From Gyrodactylus bullatarudis (taxonomy: Eukaryota; Platyhelminthes; Monogenea; Gyrodactylidea; Gyrodactylidae): a stretch of 64,000 nt of DNA. Positions 50,801 to 61,732 of this stretch are shown piece by piece; the first letter of the stretch is position 1; every line of letters starts with the position of its first letter. The notes beneath the pieces were generated by a model. That model made no database searches, was not told where the DNA came from, and saw nothing but the letters and a program-made list of their open reading frames with translations. Position numbers and translations under genes: made by a program. Location: positions 10,340 through 74,339 of the forward strand of contig SSNU01000187.1 of the NCBI GenBank assembly GCA_012064415.1. The letters run 5' to 3'.

Positions 50801-53800
50801 ACATATGCTATCAGTATGAGCTACTGTATTGTTACATGGGAAATTGCCCTGGATTTCATTAATGAGACTTATTATTGATTAGAGAAAATTTTATGTCCAT
50901 AGCGCATCACATCTCACCAAGAGGTTTTTGTTTTTTACTCTTGTTCTATTCATTTCTACCCCTGATTCTAGAAATAATATGAATTTTAATGTATAATATA
51001 CACAATATTTAATGTAATACACACATAGTGTATATTTATATGCATTGCAGAATGAAAATCTATTGATAGGATATGTTACATAAAACTAATTATTGGCGAA
51101 GTTTGTATTTTTCCTAATAATTAATTTATGTGCATTTTTTCTCGTCAAATTTTACATTCAGCTTATCAATCAATAGATTTTTATTCAGGTTTAAATCCCT
51201 TTTTTTAACGAACCCTATATTATGAGGCTCAAAACTCACAGTTTTTTCCACTTGTAAAATCTTTTTATATACTATGCTTTATGTATGAGGATAGATATAC
51301 AATGTATAATACAGTAAAAAGTAGGGCGACCAAAATGCCTTTTTTGAGAGTGAGTCTAAAATACTTTGAAAACATTAAAAATACAGTCCTCCTAATAATA
51401 GATATAAGTTTGCCTATTTGGAGGAGGCTTGCCTTTCTTAAAAAGGATTTCTTTTTGATTTTTTCAAGGATTGTGCAAATTTCTATCATTGTTTATCTTG
51501 ATCTTAGTTAAATTTTCATCATCCGAATTTTATGGGGGACTCGGTAAACAGCCAATAGAAATGGCTTATCCAACTCAACATCTCATTCTCATTCTATTCA
51601 CTTGAAAGGCTTGAAGAATTGGTTAATTAATTAAATCACTACTTGTGAGAGACATTCGATTTTATGAATTTACCTATTTTTGCTTTACTGTGTTGATAAA
51701 GCTATTTTTTGGATTATCAATGAGATTTCCTTTAAGTCCTCTTTTAGCAGATATTTTCTCGGGATGCTTTTTGTGAGAAACATTCGGTTTTATGAATTTG
51801 CCTTTTTCAGAATTAAAAATTGCCTTTTTTCATTAAAAAGTATCCCTTTTTCTGGTCGCCCTAGTAATAAGTTATTACTTGTAAATTATACTGTATAACT
51901 TTATTAGATTGTAATTATCATCACATGATTCTTTGTCATAATATTTACTTGTTTTAAAACATTTTCCCAAATAATAAAATCTTTTATTTCAAAAAATGCC
52001 TCATGTTCTATGCATTTCAGAAAATCAACTTAGATACTGTTTATAATTTAGAAATTGTAGAAATATGTTAAAAAATATATCTAGAACCAAATGTACATTT
52101 CTTAAAGGATCATCAGTGGCCTCTCTTTAAAAATGATTAAAGTTATAAGCTGAATGAAAAATTATAATTTATTTTTTCGATGAAATAGTTAAAGAATTCT
52201 ATATTCTGATATATGAATCATGAATGAATATACAAACATATTGTAAACTGAAAAAAACAGTAAAGAGAAAGGCGAGAAAGCTAAAATAGGCTACGGTAGT
52301 TGAAAGTTAAACGAATAATTCTTCTGAACACTCATACATTTTGATAAAGAATTTTTCCTTCATCCACACATCTGGGCTGTTAACCTCTGGGTTCTTGTAC
52401 AAAATAGAAAAATTAGAAATTGAAGCAGCATGGTTTTCCTGATTAACCCTTTTGGTGCCGAGACTATTTCACAATTTCTATAAAAACCAAAATTTAGCCA
52501 TGAAGATACCAAGTTATTTGGCCAAAAATATTACTAATGCAAGTTCACATTGTGGGCTTCAATTTAAACTTTAATTGATCCAGAAACCTATCAAACTGGT
52601 AGAGTTATGAAGGTTCAAAAAAATAGGTAAATGGACATATGTCCATCGGCACTGAAAGGTTTAAGATGTTTGGTCATCGTAATATTTTTATTGAGGGGAT
52701 CATATGATCTTGGTGACAACTTCCTAATCAAAGCACCATCGTCACACTGAAATTCGTAAATCAATAGACTCTTTTCTTGAGGGTCAAGTAGATCCTTATG
52801 TATCAAACTGAATAACCTCTGAGTTTTAAATACCAATGTCCGATGAGATTTTTGAGTTTCCTCCTAACATCATTATTAAAACCCTCCCCTTTGAAGTTAA
52901 GTTTCATAAAAAAATTTTTTTTCTCGTCTTTCTCTAAATTGACAACTCCATCTTCAACCATAGGTTGATTGATGAGCTTGTTCATAAATTTGGCTGGATA
53001 ACTATTTTCCATTAGACAAGATTTCGCCATCTCTATTTCATTTGCTAATTCTTTCGGACTTGCAATACTTAATATTCTCTTTCCTAAACCAATTATTTTA
53101 TGTGAAACTGGACTAAAACTATCATAGTGAATATATTTGCCATTGTCAGTCTTTTTCTTAAAAATATTTCTTAGAATCGATCCGTCTTCTCTTCTGGTTA
53201 GCTTTACATATAAGAAGCTAAAAATATCATTAGAGTCACTTTCAATAGTGAAATTTCAATGATAAAATTTGAGTTCTAGATAAAGTTCTGAAATTGGAAA
53301 ATCCTTTGAAATTATAAAAACTATAGATGGATTTTTCTCAATTACAAATCTTGAATCAAATTATTTTTTTGTAAAAAACATCTCGATGAAAAAAGTGATT
53401 GATATTTTATGGGACTTCCCTATTACAGTGATTAAATTTTCGATAAAGATTTTTTTCTTGTCAAAATGTATTATGGTAATTATTGATCTTCTTCTATTTA
53501 GTCCTTAACACGTCAAGTGATTTTGTACGCATGTTTCTCCACTAATTTTTTACAACTGCCCAACTCTAAGGACTGTCATCATTGGCTAAGATTAGCCACT
53601 ATCAATGGAGTATATTCATCAGTAATTAGTGCAATCCATGCAAGTATCAGTGAGGGAAAGTCGGTTCCTTCGGAAAAATTGGCCAAATTAAATCGAAATT
53701 TCAATAGTTCGATTGATCGATCATATCTATTTTTCCCATATCCTAGAATTGGAAGTTGGTACTTGTCACTCTACACTGAATGTTATTCCAAAGAAAGGTA

Positions 53801-56800
53801 TGTTCATTTTGAATTGATTTGTGACAAGATATATTTGCATATTCTGTATTCTAATTATCTTTTTCGTGTTATTCAGAATAAATAATAGTAATAAAAAATA
53901 TAGCAATAAGCGAGAAAAGTTAATCCCATCATATCCAAGGAGAATCCAAAGAATTAGTTAGATTTTGGGGCCTCAGTCTCATGAAAATTTGTGAATTATT
54001 TTTTTAAATTAGTACGAAACTCTCAAGGATTATTAAATAATTATTTTAAACAAATATTTTATTATCTTTTTATATTTTTCTTCATTATCGTCAAAAATTT
54101 GAAATTTATTCAAATAAATTCTAATTGGAAAAACCTGTCAATTCCAATTGATATTTTGAGTTAGAATCAGGCCTTTTCGCATAAATAAATGATGAACTAT
54201 TCAAAAATATCCGATCCGTATGTTAATTTTATTAAAACTTTATTTTCATCTATATCTAAAATTGCAAAAGAAAAATTATTTCATATTCTTGATCAATAAT
54301 TGTCAAATATGCTATTTTTGAGCTCGAATCATCTTTATTTAACTCCGAGTAGTCAAGGGAGATTTTTTCGAGAGCTAATTTGAGAATTCTAAATTATTAA
54401 AAGTTAATATGAAATTGAGAGTTTTTAATTTTTACATTAAAAATTCAAAATTGATTGAAATCTAATGTGACCCACTTTTACCAATAAAAGTAAAAAAATC
54501 TGGAAAAAAATATTTGAAGAAAAATTTTGACGCTTTGAAATTTTGAATTGGCACCAAATTTTTGAATTTTGAGCTCAAAACTTATGCAGTGCTAATTAAA
54601 AATACCTTACGAACCTATTTCTATTTAAAATTGCATTCAAACGGCTTAAAATTTAGATTTTAATCGATCGTAGTAGAAAAATTCATTGAAAATAGTTGGC
54701 GCTAATTCAAAAATCGGCATTTGTAATTGCGATTTGGGGTATCTTAACAAACATGGTTCAATAGGAACATTTTAACGTTGAAAAAAATCAGGTCTGCACA
54801 TCCGGACGTTAAAAATTTTGCCTCTCTTAAAAATATGTAGATATTTGAAAAAATTTAAAATTCTCAACTCTATATTACTAGCATTGGTTGAAAATTTAAA
54901 ACGATGATTTTCTCTAATAATCACTCAATATTTGCAAAATTTTAGTGTTAAATTTATTTAGAGGTTCCTTTTTATCAATTTTAGACGAGCCAGACAATAA
55001 TGATTTTATATTCAAAATAGGTTTTGTGATCCAAAGTATACAATAAAAGTAGGTCTTGTGATCAGATCATCACCATGCATTAAACATCGATGTAGAGATA
55101 CTGGTGAAAGCTCAACCTTGTATCCATCACGAATTATGGATCCTGCTACAGAGAAATATCGACCAGTAAGCAGTAATATGTTTTATATTCCATTAATATT
55201 TCCTCTCTAATTTTGTAAATAAATATACAATGGATTTGATCCATGGAAACGATAAAACCTGTTTTATTTGCAATCTAGAGTTTATTATTTTGAAACTGTT
55301 GGATTGGATTCAAAAGAGTTATTTAACTGGATGCAAGAAGTAATGGGATTCTTATTTGTTTCTATTCTAAAGCTAGTTGACATGAAGATGAGAATTTACT
55401 ATGTTTACAAAAACTCACTATTTTTCTCCGGATTCAAAGAAAATAATAGTTTTTTGAACTTTAAAATGGATTGATCTAATAAGATGTGGATAATATCCAC
55501 TGGATATTCGAAAAATTCAACCTTACCAAAATTAGGCCATTTTTCAAATTTCGAAAATGTACCAAATTTCCCCTTTTTCAACTTTTGAATCCAAAATTTT
55601 TATCGATTTCGATGATTCGAAGCAGTTAAATGTAGATATTTGGGATCAAAATTAGACAAAGAATTCAAATTTGGCCATAGAGATAGAACTTACTGTTTCC
55701 GAGAAAAAGTTAAACAAATTTGCCTTTGTGATAACCGAAAAATTCAAATGGTGATGAAAATTTTTTGTTCAAAAGTTGAAAAAGTGGAAATTTGGTGCAT
55801 TTTTGAAACAGCTTAGTTTTGATCAGATTGAATTTTTTTCGGAATTTTTTCGAATATCCACATCTTATTAGTTCATTCCCTTTCAGAATTCAAAAAATTA
55901 TTTTTTCCTGTGAATCAAAAAATGGAGCCATTTAGCTAGGCTCAGTGGATGAAGTAGTGAATTTATGACTTGAAAATAATCTCGAATTTAATCATAAGAA
56001 TTCGTCTTTTGTAAAAATAGTAAGTTCTCATCTTCATCTCAATTAGGTTTATGTATAGTGGTCGACAAAAAAAAAGTATCCAGTCTAAATTCATATTAAC
56101 TTATATATATGAACTCCTAATAAAAGAAACTATACATCATTCGATAGAGAAAAAAAAGTTCTATCCGTGTATGAACTCTGTTGTATTTTAAATTCATTCA
56201 TAGACTTTAAAATTCCGTTTTACTAGTTTCCATTGAATTGAAAAACGACAAATCAAAAGTATCCATTTTTATTTTGTAAAATCTCCGTTGTTTTGAACAA
56301 CACTCAGACATCTTTTAGGCATGGAGTAGTAAAGACCTTCAACTGTGTCTTTGTCTATAGATATCCATTCCTTGATTATGGTTTCTGTCAAATCTTTCTT
56401 ATTTAAAAATATTTTCCCGTTCGCATAAACTTTTCGAGTTAAAATTCCCCAAAGGTTCTCGATTGGGTTCAAATCCGGGCTGCGTGAAGGCCAAGATAAT
56501 AAATCAATATTGTTATCTGAAAACCACTTTTTAGTCGAAGCAGATCGATGGCAAGGCGCATTATCTTGTTGAAAAACTAGCATCTCTTTTTCGATTTCCT
56601 TCTTAAACGGTAAAAGTTGATCTTCAAGTAACTTTTGGTAAGAATTTGAATTCAATTTTTCGTCTATTACAACCAAGTTGCCGGTATTTTTCGATGTAAT
56701 AAAAGCCCAAACCATGATACTGCCACCTCCGAACCCACGCTTGATACGTGTCGGCTTAGGCAATGATTTATCTATCCAGCAAGAAGTGAGACCATCTGGA

Positions 56801-59800
56801 CCATCCAAATTGAATTTTTTCTCATCTGAGAAGATAATCTTTGACCATTCCTGGTTTTCAATTATTCTTTTTGATGTCCAGTCTTTTCTAGCTATCTTGT
56901 CTTGTTCACTCAGGTTAGGAATGTTTCTAGGTCTTCCCCAAAAGATTTCAGGAATTTTTTTCAGATAACGCTGTATTGTCCTTGTGCTAACTGACAAATT
57001 GAGCTCAGATTTTATTTGCAAGGCAGAAAATCTTTTCTTAGTGGCAAGAAATTTTATTTTTTTCCCTTGTAGATTAGATATTGAAATCTTCCGACCTTGT
57101 TTTTTCTTATTTTTTGGGGGGGATTTCGGATTGAGTAATGAGCATATTGAGCGATGGGTACATCCAATTTTCTTGGCAGCTTGTCGCATGCTCATACCGT
57201 TCTTTAGCAAGTTTAGAGCGAGAATTTTGTTCTCTGTACTCAACTTCGAGTATTTCGACTTAAGACCAGTAATTGACATTTTTTCAGCAATTTTTTTCGT
57301 TTTTTATCTGAAAAGAGCTAAAAGAGAATATTGCAAATAATCTTCTTATTGATAAATTATTTTGAACAGACAGAATATTAGCTGTAAAATGAATACTTTT
57401 GATTTGTCGTTTTTCAATTCAATGGAAACTAGTAAAACGGAATTTTAAAGTCTATGAATGAATTTAAAATACAACAGAGTTCATACACGGATAGAACTTT
57501 TTTTTCTCTATCGAATGATGTATAGTTTCTTTTATTAGGAGTTCATATATATAAGTTAATATGAATTTAGACTGGATACTTTTTTTTTGTCGACCACTAT
57601 ATAATACAAAATTTTATTTCCATTGAACAATGTTCCATTTTTGAAAGACAAAATGAAAATTTTTAATGTTCTGATATACGAAAATCCCATTTTCCCTAGA
57701 ATCTTATACAGTTATAGTGAAGGCTATGATATTATTTATTTCTTGTAATATATTAACGGATTTATATTCTTTTTAGATTAATACCTCTCAAACTAAAACT
57801 CCAGAAAGTTAGTCGAAATTTTATCATAGACACAAATGAGACATTTTTGAATGAATTCTTCTTTCTTACATCTAGAAAAAACTCTATCTGTATATTGGGC
57901 AGACTGGTGGTACAGAAATGAATATTTAGAAAGAAGATTTAACTTTCCTACTGATTATTTCGAATCATTATTCGTGAATGATACATTTAGAGTTGACGAC
58001 TCTGGAAATGGCAAGGGTTACTGTGCCAAGTTTACAATCAAGTCTTTTCAAGTTTCAAAATGTTCATGTTCAAATGATCGCTTTGGCGTGGGCTGTCGTT
58101 CTTTGAATGATGTTAAACATCAAAGATATAAATTGTAAGTTCAATTTAGTAAGAAAGATGAGTTGTATGACCAAAAAATTAAAACCCTTTCGATACCAGA
58201 ATTCAAACCAACTTTTTCTAATGATCTTAAAACATTATTCTTTTTTGATAGTATATCAAAAACTATCCAAGTTTGCTATCACGTAAAATATCGTACGCCA
58301 TTGAATAATTTGTATAGTCATTTTATAATTACCAAAATTGAATTCCAGAAATCTACTCCTTATGGTTATGGAACATGCTATTTTGGTTATATTCGTGTTA
58401 ATTAATAAATTTCATGATTTCTCATGAGAAGTTGTAGCAGAGTATGATTCTTTATTTTATTCAAGCATTTCATAATCAAGTGATACCCAAGAGTCATGTG
58501 ATATTTTCTTGAATCTAGGCAAGTGGAAAAATTAGTTTTTTATTCTTTTAAATAAAATAATGTATGCCTTTGTTATTATTTTATTAAACAGCATAATAAA
58601 ATATATTTTATTATATAACTAGTTGAAATGCTTATTTTCTTAACTCTTTAGGTTATAATCAAAGCTGAGAGAGTCTAACGCTGTTGTTGATTTTTATTTT
58701 AGAAAGAAAGATGTTCTCATACATGGAACAAGTAAATCAACCTTTTCAAAAGACACAGTTCTGCTGGCAATAAGTAATCTGTCCTTTCTGCCTGGAATAT
58801 TTCTTGCTTTAATAAGACATTTATGGGGGCCAGCCCTTGCCTACACTTATACATTTATATTTTCCATAGTAAGCAGATTTATTAAAGATAATAATTTTAA
58901 TTGTAATTATAATTACTTTTTTTACTATATTGTCGAACTTTATCAAGGATATCATTGTTGGTTTCTAAACTCCTTGAAAACGTTAGGGAAAACAAGCGTA
59001 TTTTTGAGTAATAAAAAGGGTGGTAAAAAATTGCAAACACTTGTCCTGAATAAAGAATATTATTATTTTAATATTTAAGTGATTTCTATTTTCTTGAATT
59101 CCATTGATTGTTATCAAAAATTTCCATCTTTATTTAGGAATAAGATGAGTGCACTTAGTGACAGTTGAAAAAATATAAAGCGTGTTTTTGCCTGAATTAA
59201 ATAAGAATAAAAAACCATCACTGCAATGCATCTATTACATGAGCTAAATTCCAATTTAATACGAATAGCATGTATTGAAAAGTATCATTGTCAATAAGGA
59301 GAAAACCGATCAGGTGTCTCTTCTATGAAATAATTATCTATGGGGATCTTTATTTTCTATTGACCACGTGAGGCATACCAAAATTATCTGTCTTTATCAT
59401 ATCACGGTCTTACTGTCAATCATGTTTCTTCTGCTTCGAGAAATTTCTTTATTCAATATAAATTTACATCAATATATATACTATATATTATATAGGTCGA
59501 AATTTATTGAATAAAAGAGATCACCAGGTCAGAATGTTCATGGTGATTTTCTAATAAAATTTATTTTAGAATAAAACTGGCTTCCTATATTTTTATGAGT
59601 TTTTTCAACTCAGTTAACTCTCGGTTGTTCTTCTACCTCAATAAACAACTTTTTCAAGACTAAAAATTCAAAGAAAGAATATATATAGAAGTGTATTAAT
59701 ATTATACACCCCAATTTGTATTAAAACTCTTATTAGCAGTGATGAATTTCTCATTCGAGAGAATTATTTCAAGGGAATTTGAATTAAATATTGATAAATA

Positions 59801-61732
59801 AATATAATTGAAGACCTTTCAATTTAGGACTAGAGGTTTTTGTCAAATGTAGTTGACTGATTTTTTCCATTTCACAGCTTCATCATATATGTGATACTGA
59901 ATCCACAAGCCAATATAATTCGGCGTTTAGCGGTTATGATGGACAAGTTGTAAGGGCATCAGAAGTCTATCGACAATCGAGTTCATTATCAGATTACTAT
60001 GCCCACTTCTTTCCTAATAATGATGTCAGTCATATTTGTCCATTGCCAAGGGATACACTGTCTTTTTGTGACTTTTTCGGTGGCATATTTTCCATTTCAA
60101 TTACCTTGATCACAACTGCAGCTTTACCAAGCCCATATTACGAGGTAAGACCTTTAGATATACTCACAAGATTCAGATAAAAGAATACTTTATGAACAAA
60201 AATTTAAAAAATGCACTCTATTATGAACATTTATTTCTTTTCAGTCATTATTACTCATTTCGGTATTTGGATTAACAATAGGATTGCACATCGCCAGATA
60301 CAGTGCTGTTACTTTCACAGTTCCGTTAGTAACAGGTCTTTTCATCAACGTTATTTCATGGGTAAGTTATTATCGAGAAACATTGAGAAATGTTGAGAAA
60401 ATATGATTACCCCCTTATTAAAAGTCAATTAAAACTGAAAGTTATCGATTACATTTTTATGTTTAGATTATGTGGAGTCGAAAACTGAAGCGTCTTTATC
60501 CCCCAGTTCAATGGTATCTTCTCGGCCTGCTGCCTGGAATCATAATATCCTCCACTGGCCTAATAATTTTCCTTCATCCGAGTATGAAGAATAAGTATGT
60601 TTATGATAATGTTTATTTATTGAAATATATTTTATAAAATTTATTTATTTGAATTTTTCAATTATTACGCAGGGAATTGACTCAAAAATTAAAATTTCAA
60701 CATTTTCTTGAAAATGACGAGTTCCTTTAACCATATTAGAATCATTTGTCTAATTTAAATCCCCAATAGCATTATTTAGTCGCTCAAATTGTCTGAAATC
60801 AACAAAAAATTTTGAGATCGAATGTTCAAAAAGTGGAAATTTGGTGAATTCTCGACGCCTTCTTGTTATTATTGTGTTTTTTTTCTGGTTATTAAAATCT
60901 GATGTAAAAATTTAACGCCAATCAGTGATCACGATTATGGCATTAAAAAAATTGCCTGTGAGCTGAGATGAAATTTCGAAATACACCTCTTAAACTTTTA
61001 CTACTTAATAAAAGGCTTAACATTAAGGAAATAAATTTTATACCATCTGAAAGTAGGATAAATTCTGAACGTAATGGTTGCATTTTGTTGGTAGAAAACG
61101 AAAATAGATTCTCGGTGAATATGAGCTCTTTATTTTCGTCGGTTCTCATCAGACCCTACACCGACATGCATATTTATACAGGATATTATTCAACGAAATT
61201 TGAAAAGTTCCCACCCAGTTACAAATAAATGCTCTGACTGGCCCAAACGAACTTTCGTTTTCTACCTACAAAATGCAAGACATTAGTCAGCAAAATAATA
61301 ATATATTCGCGGAAATCAGGAATCTCAAGCAAGATAAATATTTTCTACTTGAATAGCGAATACTGAATCCAAATGAAATTTCAATTGATTAATAAATTAA
61401 ATACACTGAGATTATTTATTTAACCTTAAGTTTCTCTAGAAGCCTTTGCATAATATAAATTTATTCTTCATAGTTATACCCTAATGCATAGTGCTTGGCA
61501 TTTAATGATTGGCCTATCATTAGTATTCATATTGCCGAGACCAAATAAATGGCGATTAGCATTATATCCGGTGTGTTCAGTCTACAGATATCTATCTTGC
61601 GGAGGTCATAGGACTCTTGTATATAACTTAGCCAATGAATCAATAGATGATTTCAACAATACTGCCAACAACAACAACAATGAAAGTTTAGATGGTGGAA
61701 CTAGCTCCAACGAATCTTCACGAACTCAGTGA
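44856..61732 (+). CDS. TMEM8/PGAP6-like multi-pass protein (CREST superfamily)
   Basis: Exons: 44856-44925, 44955-45108, 45140-45392, 45420-45900, 47280-47545, 48496-48660, 53502-53797, 55021-55165, 57777-57807, 57876-58134, 58703-58868, 59878-60144, 60245-60361, 60467-60594, 61474-61732; frame-consistent, about 1018 residues. A signal peptide (KGNSVFIIFVFLFLKQFY) leads a long ectodomain with PRIGSWYLSL, a paired-cysteine segment and an EGF-like knuckle CSCSNDRFGVGC. The C-terminal half matches the TMEM8 seven-helix domain: LLAISNLSFLPGIFLAL, LHHICD, RDTLSFCDFFGG, LYPPVQWYLLGLLPG and MHSAWHLM. These carry the His/Asp residues shared with ceramidase-like CREST hydrolases; PGAP6 is a GPI-specific phospholipase. 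An Asn-rich tail follows. Introns 1-3 are 29, 31 and 27 nt; later introns are swollen by transposons. Confidence 0.82.
45901..48495 (+). other. Two AT-rich TMEM8-like introns flanking exon 47280-47545
   Basis: Introns 45901-47279 and 47546-48495 show no transposon ends, palindromes or convincing open frames. The exon between them is supported by TTTTTTTCCAG, in-frame continuity and a GTGAGA donor. Confidence 0.55.
51322..51863. mobile_element. ~540-bp MITE, TIR GGGCGACCA, TA duplication
   Basis: TA-GGGCGACCAAAATGCCTTTT at the left and the inverted TGGTCGCCC-TA at the right, with further subterminal similarity (AATGCCTTTTTT versus AATTGCCTTTTTT). Both sides have TA. No intact transposase; open frames on both strands are low complexity. 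The TA target fits a Tc1/mariner-mobilised element. Confidence 0.65.
52618..53225 (-). pseudogene. Penelope-like retroelement remnant (RT thumb to GIY-YIG linker), frameshifted
   Basis: On the minus strand one frame (about 53221-52813) reads FKKKTDNGKYIHYDSFSPVS followed by HKIIG, a lysine-rich stretch and SPKELANEIEMAKSCLMENSYP. This matches the Penelope pattern of YLHYDSxHPxxHK and the following helix. After a shift near 52830 a second frame continues KTQRLFSLIHKDLLDPQEKS and LLIYEFQCDDG, resembling the linker before the GIY-YIG domain. Neither the reverse transcriptase catalytic motif nor an intact nuclease is present. It is antisense in a TMEM8-like intron. Confidence 0.65.
53798..55020 (+). 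other. TMEM8-like intron, AT-rich
   Basis: Contains repetitive AT-rich text (for example 54470-54830, with short TTTTGAAATTTTGAATT-like motifs) suggestive of old palindromic elements, but no clear ends. No coding signal. Confidence 0.45.
55476..55871. repeat. 396-bp imperfect palindrome (MITE-like)
   Basis: It begins CTAATAAGATGTGGATAATA and ends with the inverted ATATCCACATCTTATTAG. About 110 bp at each end pair imperfectly, with motifs such as TTCGAAAAATTC and CCAAATTT...TTTTTCAACTTTTGAA. A fragment with the same GTTCAAAAAGTGGAAATTTGG motif recurs at about 60820-60850. Non-coding; it lies in the same intron as the mariner element. Confidence 0.65.
56056..57599 (-). mobile_element. Apparently intact Tc1/mariner transposon, IR/DR type
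   Basis: A 1,544-bp element between TA duplications (56054-55 and 57600-601). The terminal inverted repeats are about 212 bp (56056-56267 and 57388-57599) and nearly identical. Each has an outer site TAGTGGTCGACAAAAAAAAA followed by GTATCCA and an inner site ACGACAAATCAAAAGTATCC, the two-site arrangement of IR/DR Tc1 elements. A full-length transposase lies between. Near-identity of the repeats implies recent insertion in the TMEM8-like gene's intron. Confidence 0.95.
56269..57279 (-). CDS. Tc1-like DD34E transposase
   Basis: 336 residues without interruption, the usual length of a Tc1 transposase. The N-terminal paired-type helix-turn-helix region (NGMSMRQAAKKIGCTHRSI) is followed by a GRK linker and a second DNA-binding helix set (LSVSTRTIQRYLKK). 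The catalytic triad is visible: first Asp in IIFSDEKKFNLDGPDG, second in VFQQDNAPCHRS, Glu in SPDLNPIENLWG, 34 residues after the second Asp. GGGSIMVWAFIT is the glycine-rich box. It acts in trans on the flanking inverted repeats by cut-and-paste into TA. It looks able to encode active enzyme. Confidence 0.95.
   Translation of the reverse strand: MSITGLKSKYSKLSTENKILALNLLKNGMSMRQAAKKIGCTHRSICSLLNPKSPPKNKKKQGRKISISNLQGKKIKFLATKKRFSALQIKSELNLSVSTRTIQRYLKKIPEIFWGRPRNIPNLSEQDKIARKDWTSKRIIENQEWSKIIFSDEKKFNLDGPDGLTSCWIDKSLPKPTRIKRGFGGGSIMVWAFITSKNTGNLVVIDEKLNSNSYQKLLEDQLLPFKKEIEKEMLVFQQDNAPCHRSASTKKWFSDNNIDLLSWPSRSPDLNPIENLWGILTRKVYANGKIFLNKKDLTETIIKEWISIDKDTVEGLYYSMPKRCLSVVQNNGDFTK
58150..58405 (+). 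other. Open frame in TMEM8-like intron, possible alternative terminal exon
   Basis: Just 15 nt past the donor at 58135 is an acceptor-like CAATTTAG. After it, T AAG AAA GAT opens a frame of about 85 codons to a TAA at 58403-58405. It includes FSNDLKTLFFFDSISKTIQV and ends CYFGYIRVN. It begins in the same phase, and with the same AAGAAAGAT codons, as the regular next exon at 58703. If used as a last exon (for example from the phase-2 donor at 53797) it would give a protein without the membrane domain. It may instead be chance. Confidence 0.3.
58869..59877 (+). other. TMEM8-like intron, 1.0 kb
   Basis: AT-rich, without recognisable elements; a short AT palindrome (ATATATATACTATATATTATATAG) sits near 59470. 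Confidence 0.5.
61040..61375. mobile_element. Rearranged leader element: two copies head to head in a TMEM8-like intron
   Basis: On the minus strand are TATAAATA, the hairpin and an ATG (61083-61081) opening codons for MQPLRSEFILLSDGIKF and about 35 more residues. On the plus strand from 61211 the upstream box GTTACAAATAAATGCTCTGA runs directly into the post-hairpin sequence TTTTCTACCTACAAAATGC, with the TATA-hairpin segment missing. It opens MQDISQQNNNIFAEIRNL (ATG at 61272) with a stop 26 codons on. The deletion junction shares TTTC, so microhomology can explain it. Confidence 0.55.
61138..61178 (-). promoter_or_regulatory. TATA box plus hairpin leader (copy 5)
   Basis: On the minus strand TATAAATA (61171-61178), GTCGGT (61160-61165), a loop GTAGGGTCTGATGAGA and ACCGAC (61138-61143), then GAAAATAAAG. 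Its loop matches that of the divergent copy at 23401. Confidence 0.5.

Larger units (their letters stand above)
48661..53501 (+). other. 4.8-kb TMEM8-like intron with transposon remnants
   Basis: Donor GTAAGT at 48661 and acceptor TATTTAG at 53501, both phase 0. It contains the TA-flanked MITE (51322-51863) and the Penelope-like remnant (52618-53225). The rest (48670-51320, 51870-52600) shows only AT-rich sequence; a possible further exon here cannot be excluded. Confidence 0.55.

Noticed and set aside
51281..51511. Frames of about 75 codons on both strands
   Set aside because: They lie inside a TA-flanked MITE and are Phe/Ile/Leu-rich low complexity.
55268..55474. 68-codon frame after CAATCTAG in a TMEM8-like intron
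   Set aside because: The phase does not fit the preceding exon (phase 0 leads to a stop), whereas skipping to 57777 gives a continuous frame with the EGF-like segment.
57809..57950. Reading LIPLKLKLQKVSRNF... as exon
   Set aside because: It needs an incompatible phase and a 20-23 nt intron; the split 57777-57807 / 57876-58134 keeps frame on both sides.
61138..61178. Hammerhead ribozyme in the leader (CTGATGAG...CGAAA)
   Set aside because: The core words are present in copy 5, but only one base pair could form stem II, no cleavage-site strand was found, and copies 1-3 lack CTGATGA. The GTCGGT/ACCGAC stem explains all copies better.
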